Part shown: positions 7,757-16,863 of the stretch, piece by piece
Layout of the letters: each line of letters opens with the position of its first letter
Position numbering within the stretch: position 1 is the stretch's first letter
Source of the DNA: Pseudomonas sp. PB106
GTDB lineage: Bacteria > Pseudomonadota > Gammaproteobacteria > Pseudomonadales > Pseudomonadaceae
DNA: 34,532 nucleotides
Assembly: GCF_009764645.1 (NCBI RefSeq)
Contig: NZ_RWIM01000080.1
Coordinates: 1-34,532 of the forward strand
Reading direction: 5' to 3'
Made by a program: the position numbers and the translations under genes
The notes under the pieces: model-generated
Databases searched by the model: none
Told to the model about the DNA's origin: nothing
Seen by the model: the letters and a program-made list of their open reading frames with translations, nothing else

Positions 7757-8608
7757 ATGTTTCCCGAGAGCTTTACCTTTTCCATCGCCGACTGGGTCAA
7801 CGGTTGGGTCGATTCGCTGGTCACCAACTACGGTGACGTATTCCGCCATATCTCCGATACGCTGCTGTGGGCCATCGTCAACCTTGAAGGCCTGCTGCGT
7901 GCTGCGCCGTGGTGGCTGATGCTGGCGATCGTCGGTGTGATCGCCTGGCACGCCACGCGCAAGGTCGTGACCACTGCGGTCATCGTCGGTCTGCTGTTCC
8001 TCGTCGGCGCCGTTGGCCTCTGGGACAAACTCATGCAGACGCTAGCGCTGATGATGGTCGCGACGATCATTTCGGTGCTGATCGGCATTCCGCTGGGGAT
8101 TCTCTCGGCGCGCAGCAATCGCCTGCGTTCGGTACTGATGCCGCTGCTCGACATCATGCAGACCATGCCAAGTTTCGTGTACCTGATCCCGGTGTTGATG
8201 CTGTTCGGTCTGGGCAAGGTGCCGGCGATTTTCGCCACGGTGATTTACGCCGCACCGCCGCTGATTCGCCTGACCGATCTGGGCATCCGCCAGGTTGACG
8301 GCGAAGTGATGGAAGCGATCAACGCGTTCGGCGCCAACCGCTGGCAGCAACTGTTCGGCGTGCAACTGCCGCTGGCCCTGCCGAGCATCATGGCCGGGAT
8401 CAACCAGACCACCATGATGGCCCTGTCGATGGTGGTCATCGCCTCGATGATCGGCGCCCGTGGCCTGGGTGAAGATGTGCTGGTGGGGATTCAGACCCTT
8501 AACGTCGGGCGCGGCCTTGAGGCCGGTCTGGCGATCGTGATTCTCGCCGTGGTCATCGACCGCATTACTCAAGCGTACGGTCGGCCACGGCATGAGGTGA
8601 GCAAATGA
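7757..8608 (+). CDS. hutW: ABC transporter permease HutW
   Basis: This is the inner-membrane permease of the ProW/OpuAB type, 283 residues. An N-terminal extension and two early hydrophobic segments (WWLMLAIVGVIAWHA and VVTTAVIVGLLFLVGAVGLW) precede the conserved BPD_transp core. The ATPase-contacting EAA loop is seen as EAINAFGANRWQQLFGVQLP, and the family signature MIGARGLGEDVLVGIQ follows. The ATG at 7757 is preceded by GAGAG. The gene ends in ATGA overlapping hutV, so permease and ATPase production are coupled. It works with HutX and HutV, probably for histidine import. Confidence 0.92.
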   Translation: MFPESFTFSIADWVNGWVDSLVTNYGDVFRHISDTLLWAIVNLEGLLRAAPWWLMLAIVGVIAWHATRKVVTTAVIVGLLFLVGAVGLWDKLMQTLALMMVATIISVLIGIPLGILSARSNRLRSVLMPLLDIMQTMPSFVYLIPVLMLFGLGKVPAIFATVIYAAPPLIRLTDLGIRQVDGEVMEAINAFGANRWQQLFGVQLPLALPSIMAGINQTTMMALSMVVIASMIGARGLGEDVLVGIQTLNVGRGLEAGLAIVILAVVIDRITQAYGRPRHEVSK

Positions 8609-9435
8609 GCGACGCAACCGTGAGCAAGATCGAAGTCAAAAACGTCTTCAAGATTTTCGGCAACCGCGCCAAGGAGGCACTGGCCATGGTAGGTCAGGGC
8701 AAGACCAAGGATCAGGTGCTGAGCGAGACCGGTTGCGTGGTCGGCGTCAACGATCTGTCGCTGAGCATCGGCACCGGCGAAATCTTCGTGATCATGGGCC
8801 TGTCCGGTTCCGGCAAGTCGACGCTGGTGCGCCACTTCAACCGGCTGATCGACCCGACCAGCGGCGCGATCCTCGTCGACGGTGTGGACATCCTGCAATA
8901 CGACATGGACGCCCTGCGCGAATTTCGCCGGCACAAGATCAGCATGGTGTTCCAGAGCTTCGGCCTGCTGCCGCACAAGAGCGTACTCGACAACGTCGCC
9001 TACGGCCTGAAAGTGCGCGGCGAGAGCAAGCAAATGTGCTCGGAACGCGCGCTGCACTGGATCAACACCGTCGGCCTCAAGGGCTACGAAAACAAATACC
9101 CGCACCAGCTCTCCGGCGGCATGCGCCAGCGTGTCGGTCTGGCCCGCGCTTTGGCGGCGGACACCGACATCATCCTGATGGACGAGGCGTTCAGTGCGCT
9201 GGACCCACTGATCCGCGCCGAGATGCAGGACCAGTTGCTGGAGCTGCAAAAGACCCTGCACAAGACCATCGTCTTCATCACCCATGACCTCGATGAGGCG
9301 GTGCGCATCGGCAACCGCATTGCGATTCTCAAGGATGGGAAGTTGATTCAGGTCGGCACGCCGCGCGAGATCCTGCATTCGCCGGCGGATGAGTATGTCG
9401 ACCGGTTTGTGCAGCGGCGGGCGGCAGTAGTCTGA
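8605..9435 (+). CDS. hutV: ABC transporter ATP-binding protein HutV
   Basis: This is the ATPase of the ProV/OpuAA type, 276 residues. Walker A GLSGSGKST spans residues 65-73, the Q-loop is in VFQSFGLLPHKSV, the ABC signature is LSGGMRQRVGLARAL, and Walker B is IILMDEAFSALDP followed by the switch histidine in FITHDLDEA. It lacks the C-terminal CBS domains found in the longer ProV proteins that sense osmolarity, which fits a nutrient importer rather than an osmoprotectant system. It overlaps hutW by 4 nt. A multi-hairpin repeat separates it from hutH1. Confidence 0.93.
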   Translation: MSDATVSKIEVKNVFKIFGNRAKEALAMVGQGKTKDQVLSETGCVVGVNDLSLSIGTGEIFVIMGLSGSGKSTLVRHFNRLIDPTSGAILVDGVDILQYDMDALREFRRHKISMVFQSFGLLPHKSVLDNVAYGLKVRGESKQMCSERALHWINTVGLKGYENKYPHQLSGGMRQRVGLARALAADTDIILMDEAFSALDPLIRAEMQDQLLELQKTLHKTIVFITHDLDEAVRIGNRIAILKDGKLIQVGTPREILHSPADEYVDRFVQRRAAVV

Positions 9436-9439
9436 CGCT

Positions 9440-9556
9440 CGTTCCCACGCTCTGCGTGGGAATGCATCCCGTGACGCTCCGCGTCACCCTGCACAGAGCA
9501 GAAATCGGGACGCGGAGCGTCCCAGGCGGCATTCCCACGCAGAGCGTGGGAACGAT
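9440..9556. repeat. GTTCCCACGC-type multi-hairpin repeat, copy 2
   Basis: Arms CGTTCCCACGCTCTGCGTGG and CCACGCAGAGCGTGGGAACG bound the element. The inner CGTGACGCTCCGCGTCAC and GGGACGCGGAGCGTCCC palindromes form further hairpins. It begins 4 nt after the hutV stop and ends 19 nt before the hutH1 start, lying within the operon. Confidence 0.9.
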
Positions 9557-9575
9557 CTAGCTCAAGAGGTTTTAG

Positions 9576-11099
9576 ATGTCCCAGGCTGAAAAAATCGTTA
9601 TCACCGGCGCCCCTCTGCGTTGGCAGGACGTGGTCGCCGTCGCCCGTTACGGCGCGCATCTCGAATTGTCGAGCGCCACCTGGGCGCGCATCGAAAACGC
9701 GCAAGCCATCGTCCAGCGCATCGTCGAAAGCGGCGAGCGCGCCTACGGCGTCAACACCGGTCTGGGCGGTTTGTCCAACGTCTCGCTCAAAGACGAGCAG
9801 CTCAGCCAGCTCTCGCGCAACACCCTGCTCAGTCACGCCTGCGGCGTCGGCCCGGTACTCGCCGACGAGCAGACCCGCGCGATCATCTGCGCGGCAATCC
9901 ACAACTACAGCCACGGCAAATCCGGCATTCACCGGCGTGTCGTCGAAGCGCTGCTGGCGCTGCTCAATCGCGGCATTACTCCGCAAGTGCCGTCGCAAGG
10001 TTCGGTGGGTTACCTGACGCACATGGCGCACATCGGCATCGCGTTGCTGGGTGTTGGCAATGTCAGCTACCGCGGTCAAGTCACCTCGGCGCAACAGGCG
10101 TTGGCCGAGGAAGGTCTTGAGCCAGTGCAACTCGGTGCGAAGGACGGTTTGTGCCTGGTCAACGGCACGCCATGCATGACCGGCCTCAGCTGTCTGGCGA
10201 TTGCCGATGCCACGCGGCTGGTGCAATGGGCCGACGTCATTGGCGCGATGAGCTTCGAAGCGCAGCGCGGTCAGGTCGACGCGTTCGATGCGGAAATCAT
10301 CGCGCTGAAACCGCACCCGGGCATGCAGCAGGTCGGCATCAATTTGCGCGCAATGCTCGAAGGCAGCGAAGTGATCGCGTCGAGCAAAGGCATTCGCACG
10401 CAAGATGCACTGAGCATTCGTTCGATCCCGCAGGTACACGGTGCGGCGCGTGATCAACTCGACCATGCGATCAAGCAGATCGAAGCCGAACTCAACGGCT
10501 GCACCGATAACCCTCTGCTGCTCGGCACCCCGGACAATTTCCGGGTGATGTCGCAGGCCAATCCGCACGGTCAGTCGGTGGCGATGGCAGCCGATCTGCT
10601 GGCGATTGCCATGGCTGAAATCGGCTCGATTGCCGAGCGTCGCCTCGATCGTTTGGTGAACCCGCACGTCAGTGGTCTGCCGGCGTTTCTGGTGGCCAAT
10701 CCGGGAGTGAACTCCGGGATGATGATCGTGCAATACGTCGCCGCATCGCTGTGTGCGGAAAACCGTCAATTGGCGCAACCGGCGGTGCTCGATAACTACA
10801 TCACTTCCGGCTTGCAGGAAGACCATCTGAGCATGGGCACCAACGCCGCGCTGAAGCTGCATCGCGCGCTGGAAAACTGCACGCAGATCCTCGCCATCGA
10901 ATATCTGCTGGCGGCGCAGGCTTTTGAATTTCTCAAGGAACAACGCTTTGGCGCCGGCACCGATGTCGCTTGGCGACTGCTGCGCGAAAACGTCCCGGCC
11001 TACGATCAGGATCGCTGGCTGGCGCCGGATATCGCTGCCGCTGCGAGCGTGTTGAAAAACCCGAATCTGCCCCACAACGTTTTACCGAATTTGCACTGA
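9576..11099 (+). CDS. hutH1: HutH1, histidine ammonia-lyase-like protein lacking the MIO tripeptide
   Basis: This is a 507-residue paralogue of histidine/phenylalanine ammonia-lyases. The fold signatures are kept: [12 protein letters not shown] (family YGINTGFG), LLSHACGVG, and [17 protein letters not shown] near the C-terminus. The cofactor site is not. Where active enzymes read [15 protein letters not shown], this protein reads [12 protein letters not shown], so Ala-Ser-Gly, which cyclises to the MIO electrophile, is missing after Gly145 (nucleotide 10010). The Tyr of the DPYSLR motif is also changed (DALSIR). The reading frame is intact, so this is not simple decay. It is probably not a conventional ammonia-lyase; a pseudoenzyme, regulatory or binding role is possible. 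Its start has AAGAGG upstream, and hutH2 follows 116 nt after its stop. Confidence 0.9.
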   Translation: MSQAEKIVITGAPLRWQDVVAVARYGAHLELSSATWARIENAQAIVQRIVESGERAYGVNTGLGGLSNVSLKDEQLSQLSRNTLLSHACGVGPVLADEQTRAIICAAIHNYSHGKSGIHRRVVEALLALLNRGITPQVPSQGSVGYLTHMAHIGIALLGVGNVSYRGQVTSAQQALAEEGLEPVQLGAKDGLCLVNGTPCMTGLSCLAIADATRLVQWADVIGAMSFEAQRGQVDAFDAEIIALKPHPGMQQVGINLRAMLEGSEVIASSKGIRTQDALSIRSIPQVHGAARDQLDHAIKQIEAELNGCTDNPLLLGTPDNFRVMSQANPHGQSVAMAADLLAIAMAEIGSIAERRLDRLVNPHVSGLPAFLVANPGVNSGMMIVQYVAASLCAENRQLAQPAVLDNYITSGLQEDHLSMGTNAALKLHRALENCTQILAIEYLLAAQAFEFLKEQRFGAGTDVAWRLLRENVPAYDQDRWLAPDIAAAASVLKNPNLPHNVLPNLH

Positions 11100-11215
11100 A
11101 AAATACCAACGCCAGCGTGCCAAGGCGCGACTCCCCAAAAGGCGAGACGCGACGGACAACGGACATCTCCGGAGCGTCTGGCGAGTTAATAACAAACTCT
11201 CAAAAGGAGCACAAA

Positions 11216-12748
11216 ATGACTGCGCTGAACCTGATTCCCGGCCAACTGAGCCTGGCCCAACTGCGTGACGTCTACCAGAACCCGGTCAAGCTGACGCTCG
11301 ACAACAGCGCATCGCAGCAGATCGAAGCCAGCGTCGCGTGCGTCGAGCAGATCCTCGCCGAGAACCGTACCGCCTACGGCATCAACACCGGTTTCGGCCT
11401 GCTGGCCTCGACGCGCATTGCCAGCGAAGACCTGGAAAACCTGCAGCGTTCGCTGGTGCTGTCCCACGCCGCCGGCGTTGGCGTGCCGATCAGCGATGAC
11501 TTGGTGCGGCTGATCATGGTGCTCAAGGTCAACAGCCTCAGCCGTGGCTTTTCCGGCATCCGCCGCGTGGTCATCGATGCACTGATCGCGCTGATCAATG
11601 CCGAGGTCTATCCGCACATTCCGCTGAAAGGTTCGGTGGGCGCGTCGGGCGACCTGGCACCGCTGGCGCACATGTCGCTGGTGCTGCTGGGCGAGGGCAA
11701 GGCGCGCTACAAGGGCGAGTGGATGGAAGCTGTCGAGGCGCTGAAAGTTGCTGGTCTGACGCCGCTGACGCTGGCGGCGAAAGAAGGTTTGGCGCTGCTC
11801 AACGGCACTCAGGTTTCCACGGCTTTCGCGTTGCGTGGTTTGTTTGAGGGTGAAGATTTGTTTGCGGGCGCACTGGCGCTGGGCGGTCTGACGGTTGAAG
11901 CGGTGTTGGGTTCGCGCTCGCCATTCGACGCACGCATTCACGCGGCTCGCGGCCAGAAAGGTCAGATCGACGCCGCTGCGGCTTACCGCGATCTGCTCGG
12001 TGAGCGCAGCGAAGTCTCCGACTCGCACCAGAACTGCGAGAAAGTCCAAGACCCATACTCGCTGCGTTGCCAGCCGCAAGTCATGGGCGCCTGCCTGACG
12101 CAGTTCCGTCAGGCCGCTGAAGTGCTGGCGGTTGAGGCCAACGCGGTGTCCGATAACCCGCTGGTCTTCGCCGCTGAAGGCGACGTGATTTCCGGCGGTA
12201 ACTTCCACGCCGAGCCAGTGGCCATGGCCGCTGACAACATGGCGTTGGCCATCGCTGAAATCGGCTCGCTGAGCGAACGCCGCATCTCGCTGATGATGGA
12301 CAAGCACATGTCGCAACTGCCGCCATTCCTGGTGGCCAATGGCGGAGTGAACTCCGGCTTCATGATCGCTCAAGTGACGGCAGCGGCACTGGCCAGCGAA
12401 AACAAGGCGTTGTCCCATCCGCATTCGGTGGACAGTCTGCCGACTTCGGCTAACCAGGAAGATCACGTGTCGATGGCACCGGCGGCTGGCAAGCGTCTGT
12501 GGGAAATGGCTGAAAACACTCGCGGGATTCTCGCGGTGGAATGGCTGGCGGCGGTGCAGGGCCTGGATCTGCGTAACGGTCTGAAGACTTCGCCGAAGCT
12601 GGAGCAGGCACGGGCGATTCTGCGCAAAGAAGTGCCGTTCTATGAGAAGGACCGTTTCTTTGCGCCGGACATCAATGCGGCGACCGAGCTGTTGGCTTCG
12701 CGCTGCCTGACCGATCTGGTTCCGGCGAAGCTTTTGCCTAGCCTTTAA
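11216..12748 (+). CDS. hutH2: Histidine ammonia-lyase HutH2 (canonical)
   Basis: Histidase converts L-histidine to trans-urocanate and ammonia, the first step of the pathway. The 510-residue protein is nearly collinear with the crystallised P. putida enzyme. The MIO-forming Ala143-Ser144-Gly145 is present in [20 protein letters not shown]. The catalytic Tyr in [21 protein letters not shown], and [15 protein letters not shown] are also intact. The ATG at 11216 has an AAGGAG ribosome site 8-9 nt upstream; the frame stays open for another 82 codons upstream into hutH1 but without a plausible start. This copy, rather than hutH1, must supply the lyase activity. The 116-nt gap before it is the place where some Pseudomonas hut loci carry a histidine permease gene. 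Confidence 0.97.
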   Translation: MTALNLIPGQLSLAQLRDVYQNPVKLTLDNSASQQIEASVACVEQILAENRTAYGINTGFGLLASTRIASEDLENLQRSLVLSHAAGVGVPISDDLVRLIMVLKVNSLSRGFSGIRRVVIDALIALINAEVYPHIPLKGSVGASGDLAPLAHMSLVLLGEGKARYKGEWMEAVEALKVAGLTPLTLAAKEGLALLNGTQVSTAFALRGLFEGEDLFAGALALGGLTVEAVLGSRSPFDARIHAARGQKGQIDAAAAYRDLLGERSEVSDSHQNCEKVQDPYSLRCQPQVMGACLTQFRQAAEVLAVEANAVSDNPLVFAAEGDVISGGNFHAEPVAMAADNMALAIAEIGSLSERRISLMMDKHMSQLPPFLVANGGVNSGFMIAQVTAAALASENKALSHPHSVDSLPTSANQEDHVSMAPAAGKRLWEMAENTRGILAVEWLAAVQGLDLRNGLKTSPKLEQARAILRKEVPFYEKDRFFAPDINAATELLASRCLTDLVPAKLLPSL

Positions 12749-12759
12749 CCCTACACACT

Positions 12760-12861
12760 GATCGTTCCCATGCTCCGCGTGGGAATGCCTCAAGGGACGC
12801 TCCGCGTCCAGTGACGCGGAGCGTCAGGGGCTGCATTCCCACGCAGAGCGTGGGAACGATC
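12760..12861. repeat. GTTCCCACGC-type multi-hairpin repeat, copy 3
   Basis: GATCGTTCCCATGCTCCGCG begins the left arm and CGCAGAGCGTGGGAACGATC ends the right arm, with GACGCTCCGCGTC palindromes between. It fills most of the hutH2-hutI gap and ends 18 nt before the hutI start, within the operon. Confidence 0.9.
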
Positions 12862-12879
12862 ACAAGACGAGGATTTGGG

Positions 12880-14085
12880 ATGAAAACCCTCTGGCAACAC
12901 TGCCACGTCGCAACCATGGCGCACGGCGTCTACTCGATCATCGAGGATGCGGCCATCGTGACGTCCGGTGCGCACATCGAGTGGATCGGCCCGCGCAATC
13001 AATTGCCGGCCGGCGAATACCCGGCGGTCAATGACCTGCAAGGCGCGTGGGTCACCCCCGGCCTGATCGACTGCCACACCCACACGGTGTTCGGTGGCAA
13101 CCGCAGCGGCGAATTCGAAAAGCGTCTGCAAGGCGTCAGCTATGCGGAGATCGCCGCCTCCGGTGGCGGCATCGCCAGCACCGTGCGCGCGACTCGCGAA
13201 GCCACTGAAGACGAACTGTTCGCCAGCGCCGCCAAACGCCTGAAAAGCCTGATGCGCGACGGCGTGACCACGGTCGAAATGAAGTCCGGCTACGGCCTCG
13301 ATCTGGTCAACGAACGCAAAATCCTCCGCGTCATCCAGCGTCTGCAAAAAGAGCTGCCGATCAGCGTGCGCAGCACCTGCCTGGCCGCCCACGCGCTGCC
13401 GCCGGAGTACAAGGATCGCGCCGACGATTACATTGATCTGGTCTGCAACGTGATGCTGCCAGCATTGGCCGCTGAAGGTCTGGTCGATGCCGTGGATGCG
13501 TTCTGCGAATACCTGGCGTTCTCGCCGGAGCAGGTCGAGCGCGTGTTTATCGCCGCGCAAAAACTCGGTCTGCCGGTGAAACTGCACGCCGAACAACTGT
13601 CCTCGCTGCACGGCTCCAGCCTTGCTGCGCGCTACAAGGCGTTGTCCGCCGATCATCTGGAATTCATGGACGAGGCCGACGCCATCGCCATGGCCGAAGC
13701 CGACACCGTCGCCGTGCTGCTGCCGGGCGCGTTCTACTTCCTGCGTGAAACCCAGCTGCCGCCGATGGATGCCCTGCGCAAGCACAGGGTGAAAATCGCC
13801 ATTGCCAGCGACCTCAACCCCGGCACCTCGCCGGCGCTGTCGTTGCGGCTGATGCTGAACATGGCGTGCACCTGCTTCCGCATGACCCCGGAAGAGGCCC
13901 TGGCCGGGGCGACCATTCATGCCGCGCAAGCGTTGGGCATGGCCGATTCCCACGGCTCGCTGGAAGTCGGCAAGGTCGCGGATTTCGTTGCCTGGCACAT
14001 CGATCGCCCGGCGGATCTGGCCTATTGGCTCGGTGGTGATCTGGACAAACGCGTCGTGCGTCACGGCGTCGAATCAAGTCTGTAG
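12880..14085 (+). CDS. hutI: Imidazolonepropionase HutI
   Basis: This enzyme hydrolyses 4-imidazolone-5-propionate to N-formimidoyl-L-glutamate, the third pathway step. It is an amidohydrolase-superfamily metalloenzyme of 401 residues, the usual length. Metal ligands His66 and His68 lie in [13 protein letters not shown]. Further signatures are [15 protein letters not shown] and the aspartate-bearing [13 protein letters not shown]. The start chosen is ATG at 12880 (MKTLWQHC), with a GAGGATTT ribosome site; the frame is open upstream only through the repeat element. hutG follows after a 10-nt gap. Confidence 0.96.
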   Translation: MKTLWQHCHVATMAHGVYSIIEDAAIVTSGAHIEWIGPRNQLPAGEYPAVNDLQGAWVTPGLIDCHTHTVFGGNRSGEFEKRLQGVSYAEIAASGGGIASTVRATREATEDELFASAAKRLKSLMRDGVTTVEMKSGYGLDLVNERKILRVIQRLQKELPISVRSTCLAAHALPPEYKDRADDYIDLVCNVMLPALAAEGLVDAVDAFCEYLAFSPEQVERVFIAAQKLGLPVKLHAEQLSSLHGSSLAARYKALSADHLEFMDEADAIAMAEADTVAVLLPGAFYFLRETQLPPMDALRKHRVKIAIASDLNPGTSPALSLRLMLNMACTCFRMTPEEALAGATIHAAQALGMADSHGSLEVGKVADFVAWHIDRPADLAYWLGGDLDKRVVRHGVESSL

Positions 14086-14095
14086 GAGAGCGGTT

Positions 14096-14899
14096 GTGGA
14101 TAAGGTTCTGAACTTCAAACAAGGTCGCGTACCGCTGCTGATCAGCATGCCCCATGCCGGTGTGCGCCTGACGCCTGCGGTCGAGGCCGGATTGATCCCG
14201 GACGCGAAAAGCCTGCCGGATACCGACTGGCACATTCCGCTGCTGTATGACTTCGCCGAAGAACTCGGCGCCAGCACCTTGGCCGCCGAGTATTCGCGAT
14301 TTGTCATTGATCTGAATCGTCCGTCCGACGACAAACCGCTGTACGCCGGTGCCACCACCGGGCTGTACCCGGCGACGCTGTTCGACGGCATTCCGTTGTT
14401 CCGCGAAGGGCTGGAACCGTCGAAAGAAGAGCGCGCAACCTACCTTGAGCAAATCTGGACGCCGTATCACCGCACGCTTCAGGACGAACTGGCGCGGTTG
14501 AAGGCCGAGTTCGGTTACGCGCTGCTGTTCGATGCGCACTCGATCCGCTCGATCATCCCGCACCTGTACGACGGCAAGCTCCCGGACTTCAACCTCGGCA
14601 CCTTCAACGGCGCCAGTTGTGATCCGCAATTGGCCGCGCAACTGGAAGCGATCTGCGCGCGCCACGGCGATTACAGCCACGTGCTCAACGGCCGTTTCAA
14701 GGGCGGCCACATCACTCGTCACTACGGCAACCCGGCCGAGAACATCCACGCCGTGCAGCTGGAGCTGGGCCAGTGCACCTACATGGAAGAGTTCGAACCG
14801 TTCCGCTATCGCGCCGATCTGGCCGAGCCGACGCGGGTGGTGCTAAAGCAATTGCTGCAGCACTATCTGGCCTGGGGCGAAAAACACTACCGCGGCTGA
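14096..14899 (+). CDS. hutG: N-formylglutamate deformylase HutG
   Basis: HutG hydrolyses N-formyl-L-glutamate to glutamate and formate, the final step of the HutF-dependent route. The 267-residue protein carries the family landmarks: VPLLISMPHAGVRLTP at the N-terminus, an internal FVIDLNRPSDD, LFDAHSIRS and the C-terminal VQLELGQCTYMEE. The start is GTG at 14096, with AGGAGAG 7 nt upstream; the open frame extends into hutI but only this start gives the family N-terminus. It is the last gene of the operon. No T-rich terminator is evident; the multi-hairpin repeat at 14931 is the first strong structure downstream. Confidence 0.95.
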   Translation: MDKVLNFKQGRVPLLISMPHAGVRLTPAVEAGLIPDAKSLPDTDWHIPLLYDFAEELGASTLAAEYSRFVIDLNRPSDDKPLYAGATTGLYPATLFDGIPLFREGLEPSKEERATYLEQIWTPYHRTLQDELARLKAEFGYALLFDAHSIRSIIPHLYDGKLPDFNLGTFNGASCDPQLAAQLEAICARHGDYSHVLNGRFKGGHITRHYGNPAENIHAVQLELGQCTYMEEFEPFRYRADLAEPTRVVLKQLLQHYLAWGEKHYRG

Positions 14900-14930
14900 C
14901 TCACCCTGAGCTGCGGCACGCTGCGATCTT

Positions 14931-15032
14931 GATCGTTCCCACGCTCCGCGTGGGAATGCAGCCCGTGACGCTCCGCGTCACTGGACGCGGAGCGTCCCAA
15001 AAGGCATTCCCACGCAGAGCGTGGGAACGATC
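14931..15032. repeat. GTTCCCACGC-type multi-hairpin repeat, copy 4
   Basis: The arms start GATCGTTCCCACGCTCCGCG and end with the complement GCAGAGCGTGGGAACGATC. Inner CGTGACGCTCCGCGTCAC and GGACGCGGAGCGTCC form hairpins. This copy lies between hutG and pip, at the operon boundary. The remaining gap to pip (15033-15136) shows no convincing promoter. Confidence 0.9.
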
Positions 15033-15136
15033 AGGCCCCGGAGCATGCTCATTGACGTAAATCGGGTTTATGATGCCCAACGGCAGAATAATAGAAGTCC
15101 CCCCAGGGATGACCTCGACCCCTTACGGAGCGCGCA

Positions 15137-16108
15137 ATGCAGACTTTGTTTCCGCAGATCAAACCTCACGCCCGGCACGATCTGGCTGTCGATGACACCC
15201 ATACGCTGTATGTCGACGAAAGCGGTTCACCGGAGGGTTTGCCGGTTGTGTTCATTCACGGCGGTCCCGGCGCCGGTTGCGACGCGCAGAGCCGTCGCTA
15301 TTTCGATCCGAACCTGTACCGCATTGTCACCTTCGACCAGCGCGGTTGCGGACGCTCCACGCCGCACGCCAGCCTGGAAAACAACACCACCTGGGATCTG
15401 GTCGCTGACCTCGAGCGCATCCGCAAACACCTGGGCATCGACAAATGGGTGCTGTTCGGCGGCTCGTGGGGTTCGACCCTGGCGCTGGCCTACGCGCAAA
15501 CCCATCCTGAGCGTGTTCACGGTCTGATCCTGCGTGGGATCTTTCTCTGCCGTCCGCAGGAAATCGAGTGGTTCTATCAGGCCGGCGCCAGCCGTCTGTT
15601 CCCCGATTACTGGCAGGACTACATCGCGCCGATCCCGCTGGACGAGCGCGACGACCTGCTCAGCGCTTTCCACAAACGCCTGATCGGCAATGACCAGATT
15701 GCGCAGATGCACGCGGCCAAAGCCTGGTCGACCTGGGAAGGGCGTACCGCGACCCTGCGGCCGAACCCGCTGGTGGTCGATCGCTTCTCCGAGCCGCAAC
15801 GCGCACTGTCGATCGCACGGATCGAATGCCACTATTTCACCAACAATGCTTTTCTTGAACCGAACCAATTGATTCGCGACATGGGCAAGATCGCCCATTT
15901 GCCGGGCGTGATCATTCACGGTCGCTACGACGTGATCTGCCCGCTCGATAACGCCTGGGAACTGCATCAAGCCTGGCCGAACAGCGAACTGCAGGTGATC
16001 CGCGACGCCGGTCACGCCGCGTCTGAACCGGGCATCACCGATGCACTGGTGCGTGCTGCGGGCAACATGGCCCAGCGCTTGCTCGACCTGCCGCCTGAAG
16101 AAGCATGA
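15137..16108 (+). CDS. pip: Proline iminopeptidase Pip
   Basis: This alpha/beta-hydrolase aminopeptidase (peptidase S33) releases N-terminal proline from peptides. At 323 residues it has the usual length. The oxyanion-loop motif HGGPG is at residues 41-45, [13 protein letters not shown] follows, and the nucleophile is Ser110 in [14 protein letters not shown]. The acid is probably in [12 protein letters not shown] and the base is His in DAGHAA. No signal peptide is present, so it is cytoplasmic. Its last codons overlap the dtd start by 4 nt, so the two form an operon, an arrangement shared by other pseudomonads. Confidence 0.95.
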   Translation: MQTLFPQIKPHARHDLAVDDTHTLYVDESGSPEGLPVVFIHGGPGAGCDAQSRRYFDPNLYRIVTFDQRGCGRSTPHASLENNTTWDLVADLERIRKHLGIDKWVLFGGSWGSTLALAYAQTHPERVHGLILRGIFLCRPQEIEWFYQAGASRLFPDYWQDYIAPIPLDERDDLLSAFHKRLIGNDQIAQMHAAKAWSTWEGRTATLRPNPLVVDRFSEPQRALSIARIECHYFTNNAFLEPNQLIRDMGKIAHLPGVIIHGRYDVICPLDNAWELHQAWPNSELQVIRDAGHAASEPGITDALVRAAGNMAQRLLDLPPEEA

Positions 16109-16542
16109 AGGGGCTTTTACAGCGCGTACGCGGCGCGCGAGTTGAAGTGGCAGGCGAAGTGGTGGGTGCGGTAGATCACGGTTTGCTGGTGCTGGTAGCG
16201 GTCGAACCCGACGACACGCGCACCAGCGCCGACAAACTTCTGCATAAGCTGCTTAACTATCGGGTATTCAGCGATGCGGAGGGCAAGATGAACTTGTCCC
16301 TCGCTGATGTGGGCGGTGGGTTGCTGCTGGTCTCTCAGTTCACCCTGGCTGCCGACACCAAGAGCGGGTTGCGCCCGAGCTTTTCGACGGCAGCGCCACC
16401 CGCCTTGGGCGAGGAATTGTTCGACTATCTATTAAGCAGAGCGAAACAGATGCATGGCACTGTGGCATCAGGTAGATTCGGCGCGGATATGCAGGTGCAT
16501 CTGGTCAATGATGGCCCGGTAACCTTCCTGTTACAGACCTGA
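16105..16542 (+). CDS. dtd: D-aminoacyl-tRNA deacylase Dtd
   Basis: Dtd hydrolyses D-amino acids (and glycine mischarged on tRNA-Ala) from tRNA, a chirality checkpoint in translation. The 145-residue protein is full length. Both active-site motifs are visible: SQFTLAAD starting at Ser77 and the Gly-cisPro-bearing NDGPVT at residues 135-140. The ATG overlaps the pip stop by 4 nt, indicating coupled translation. Confidence 0.96.
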   Translation: MKGLLQRVRGARVEVAGEVVGAVDHGLLVLVAVEPDDTRTSADKLLHKLLNYRVFSDAEGKMNLSLADVGGGLLLVSQFTLAADTKSGLRPSFSTAAPPALGEELFDYLLSRAKQMHGTVASGRFGADMQVHLVNDGPVTFLLQT

Positions 16543-16863
16543 AAGCGCTTGAAACATCTTTTTAAGGGCGTTTCGACTGAAAACAGGCATTTTTCGCGAT
16601 AAATACTTGGTTACCCCCGATGCTTTGTCATGCGGGCTACTAGATAATCGCGCGCTACGGGGATCAGCGTTCGTTGGTCCGTTTTGACTTAGGTAGAGAC
16701 TTGTCCGGAGCCGATTGGGGAATCATTTTGCCCCAGCGGAGTCGGAACAATGCTCGCCAACTTGGCAAGAGTGTTCTGGAAGGTCGGTTTTTCACTGCCG
16801 AAAACCCTACAGGCACTTCATCTGGCCGTTGGTTTATTGATCTGTTTTCGGCGAGGGTTGCTC
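16543..16863 (+). promoter_or_regulatory. Non-coding gap and structured leader upstream of opgG
   Basis: This 321-nt stretch has no recognised gene. A nested inverted repeat at 16701-16750 pairs TTGT/ACAA, CCGA/TCGG and TGGGG (16716-16720)/CCCCA (16731-16735) around an AATCATTTTG loop, so the opgG message may have a folded leader. An AT-richer patch near 16600-16650 (TTGTCA, GATAAT) could hold the promoter, but no pair of hexamers has proper spacing. An in-frame ATG at 16750 would extend OpgG by 38 residues and is judged less likely than GTG 16864. Confidence 0.4.

Noticed and set aside
9990..10030. Frameshift as the cause of the HutH1 motif loss
   Set aside because: The difference is exactly three codons and similarity to HutH2 continues in the same frame on both sides.
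15052..15074. TTGACG and TATGAT as a promoter for pip
   Set aside because: The spacer is only 11 nt, too short for sigma-70.
16750..16863. ATG at 16750 as the opgG start
   Set aside because: It would bury the signal peptide behind 38 extra residues; GTG 16864 has a GAGGG site at good distance and gives a normal signal peptide. Kept as a possibility in the findings.
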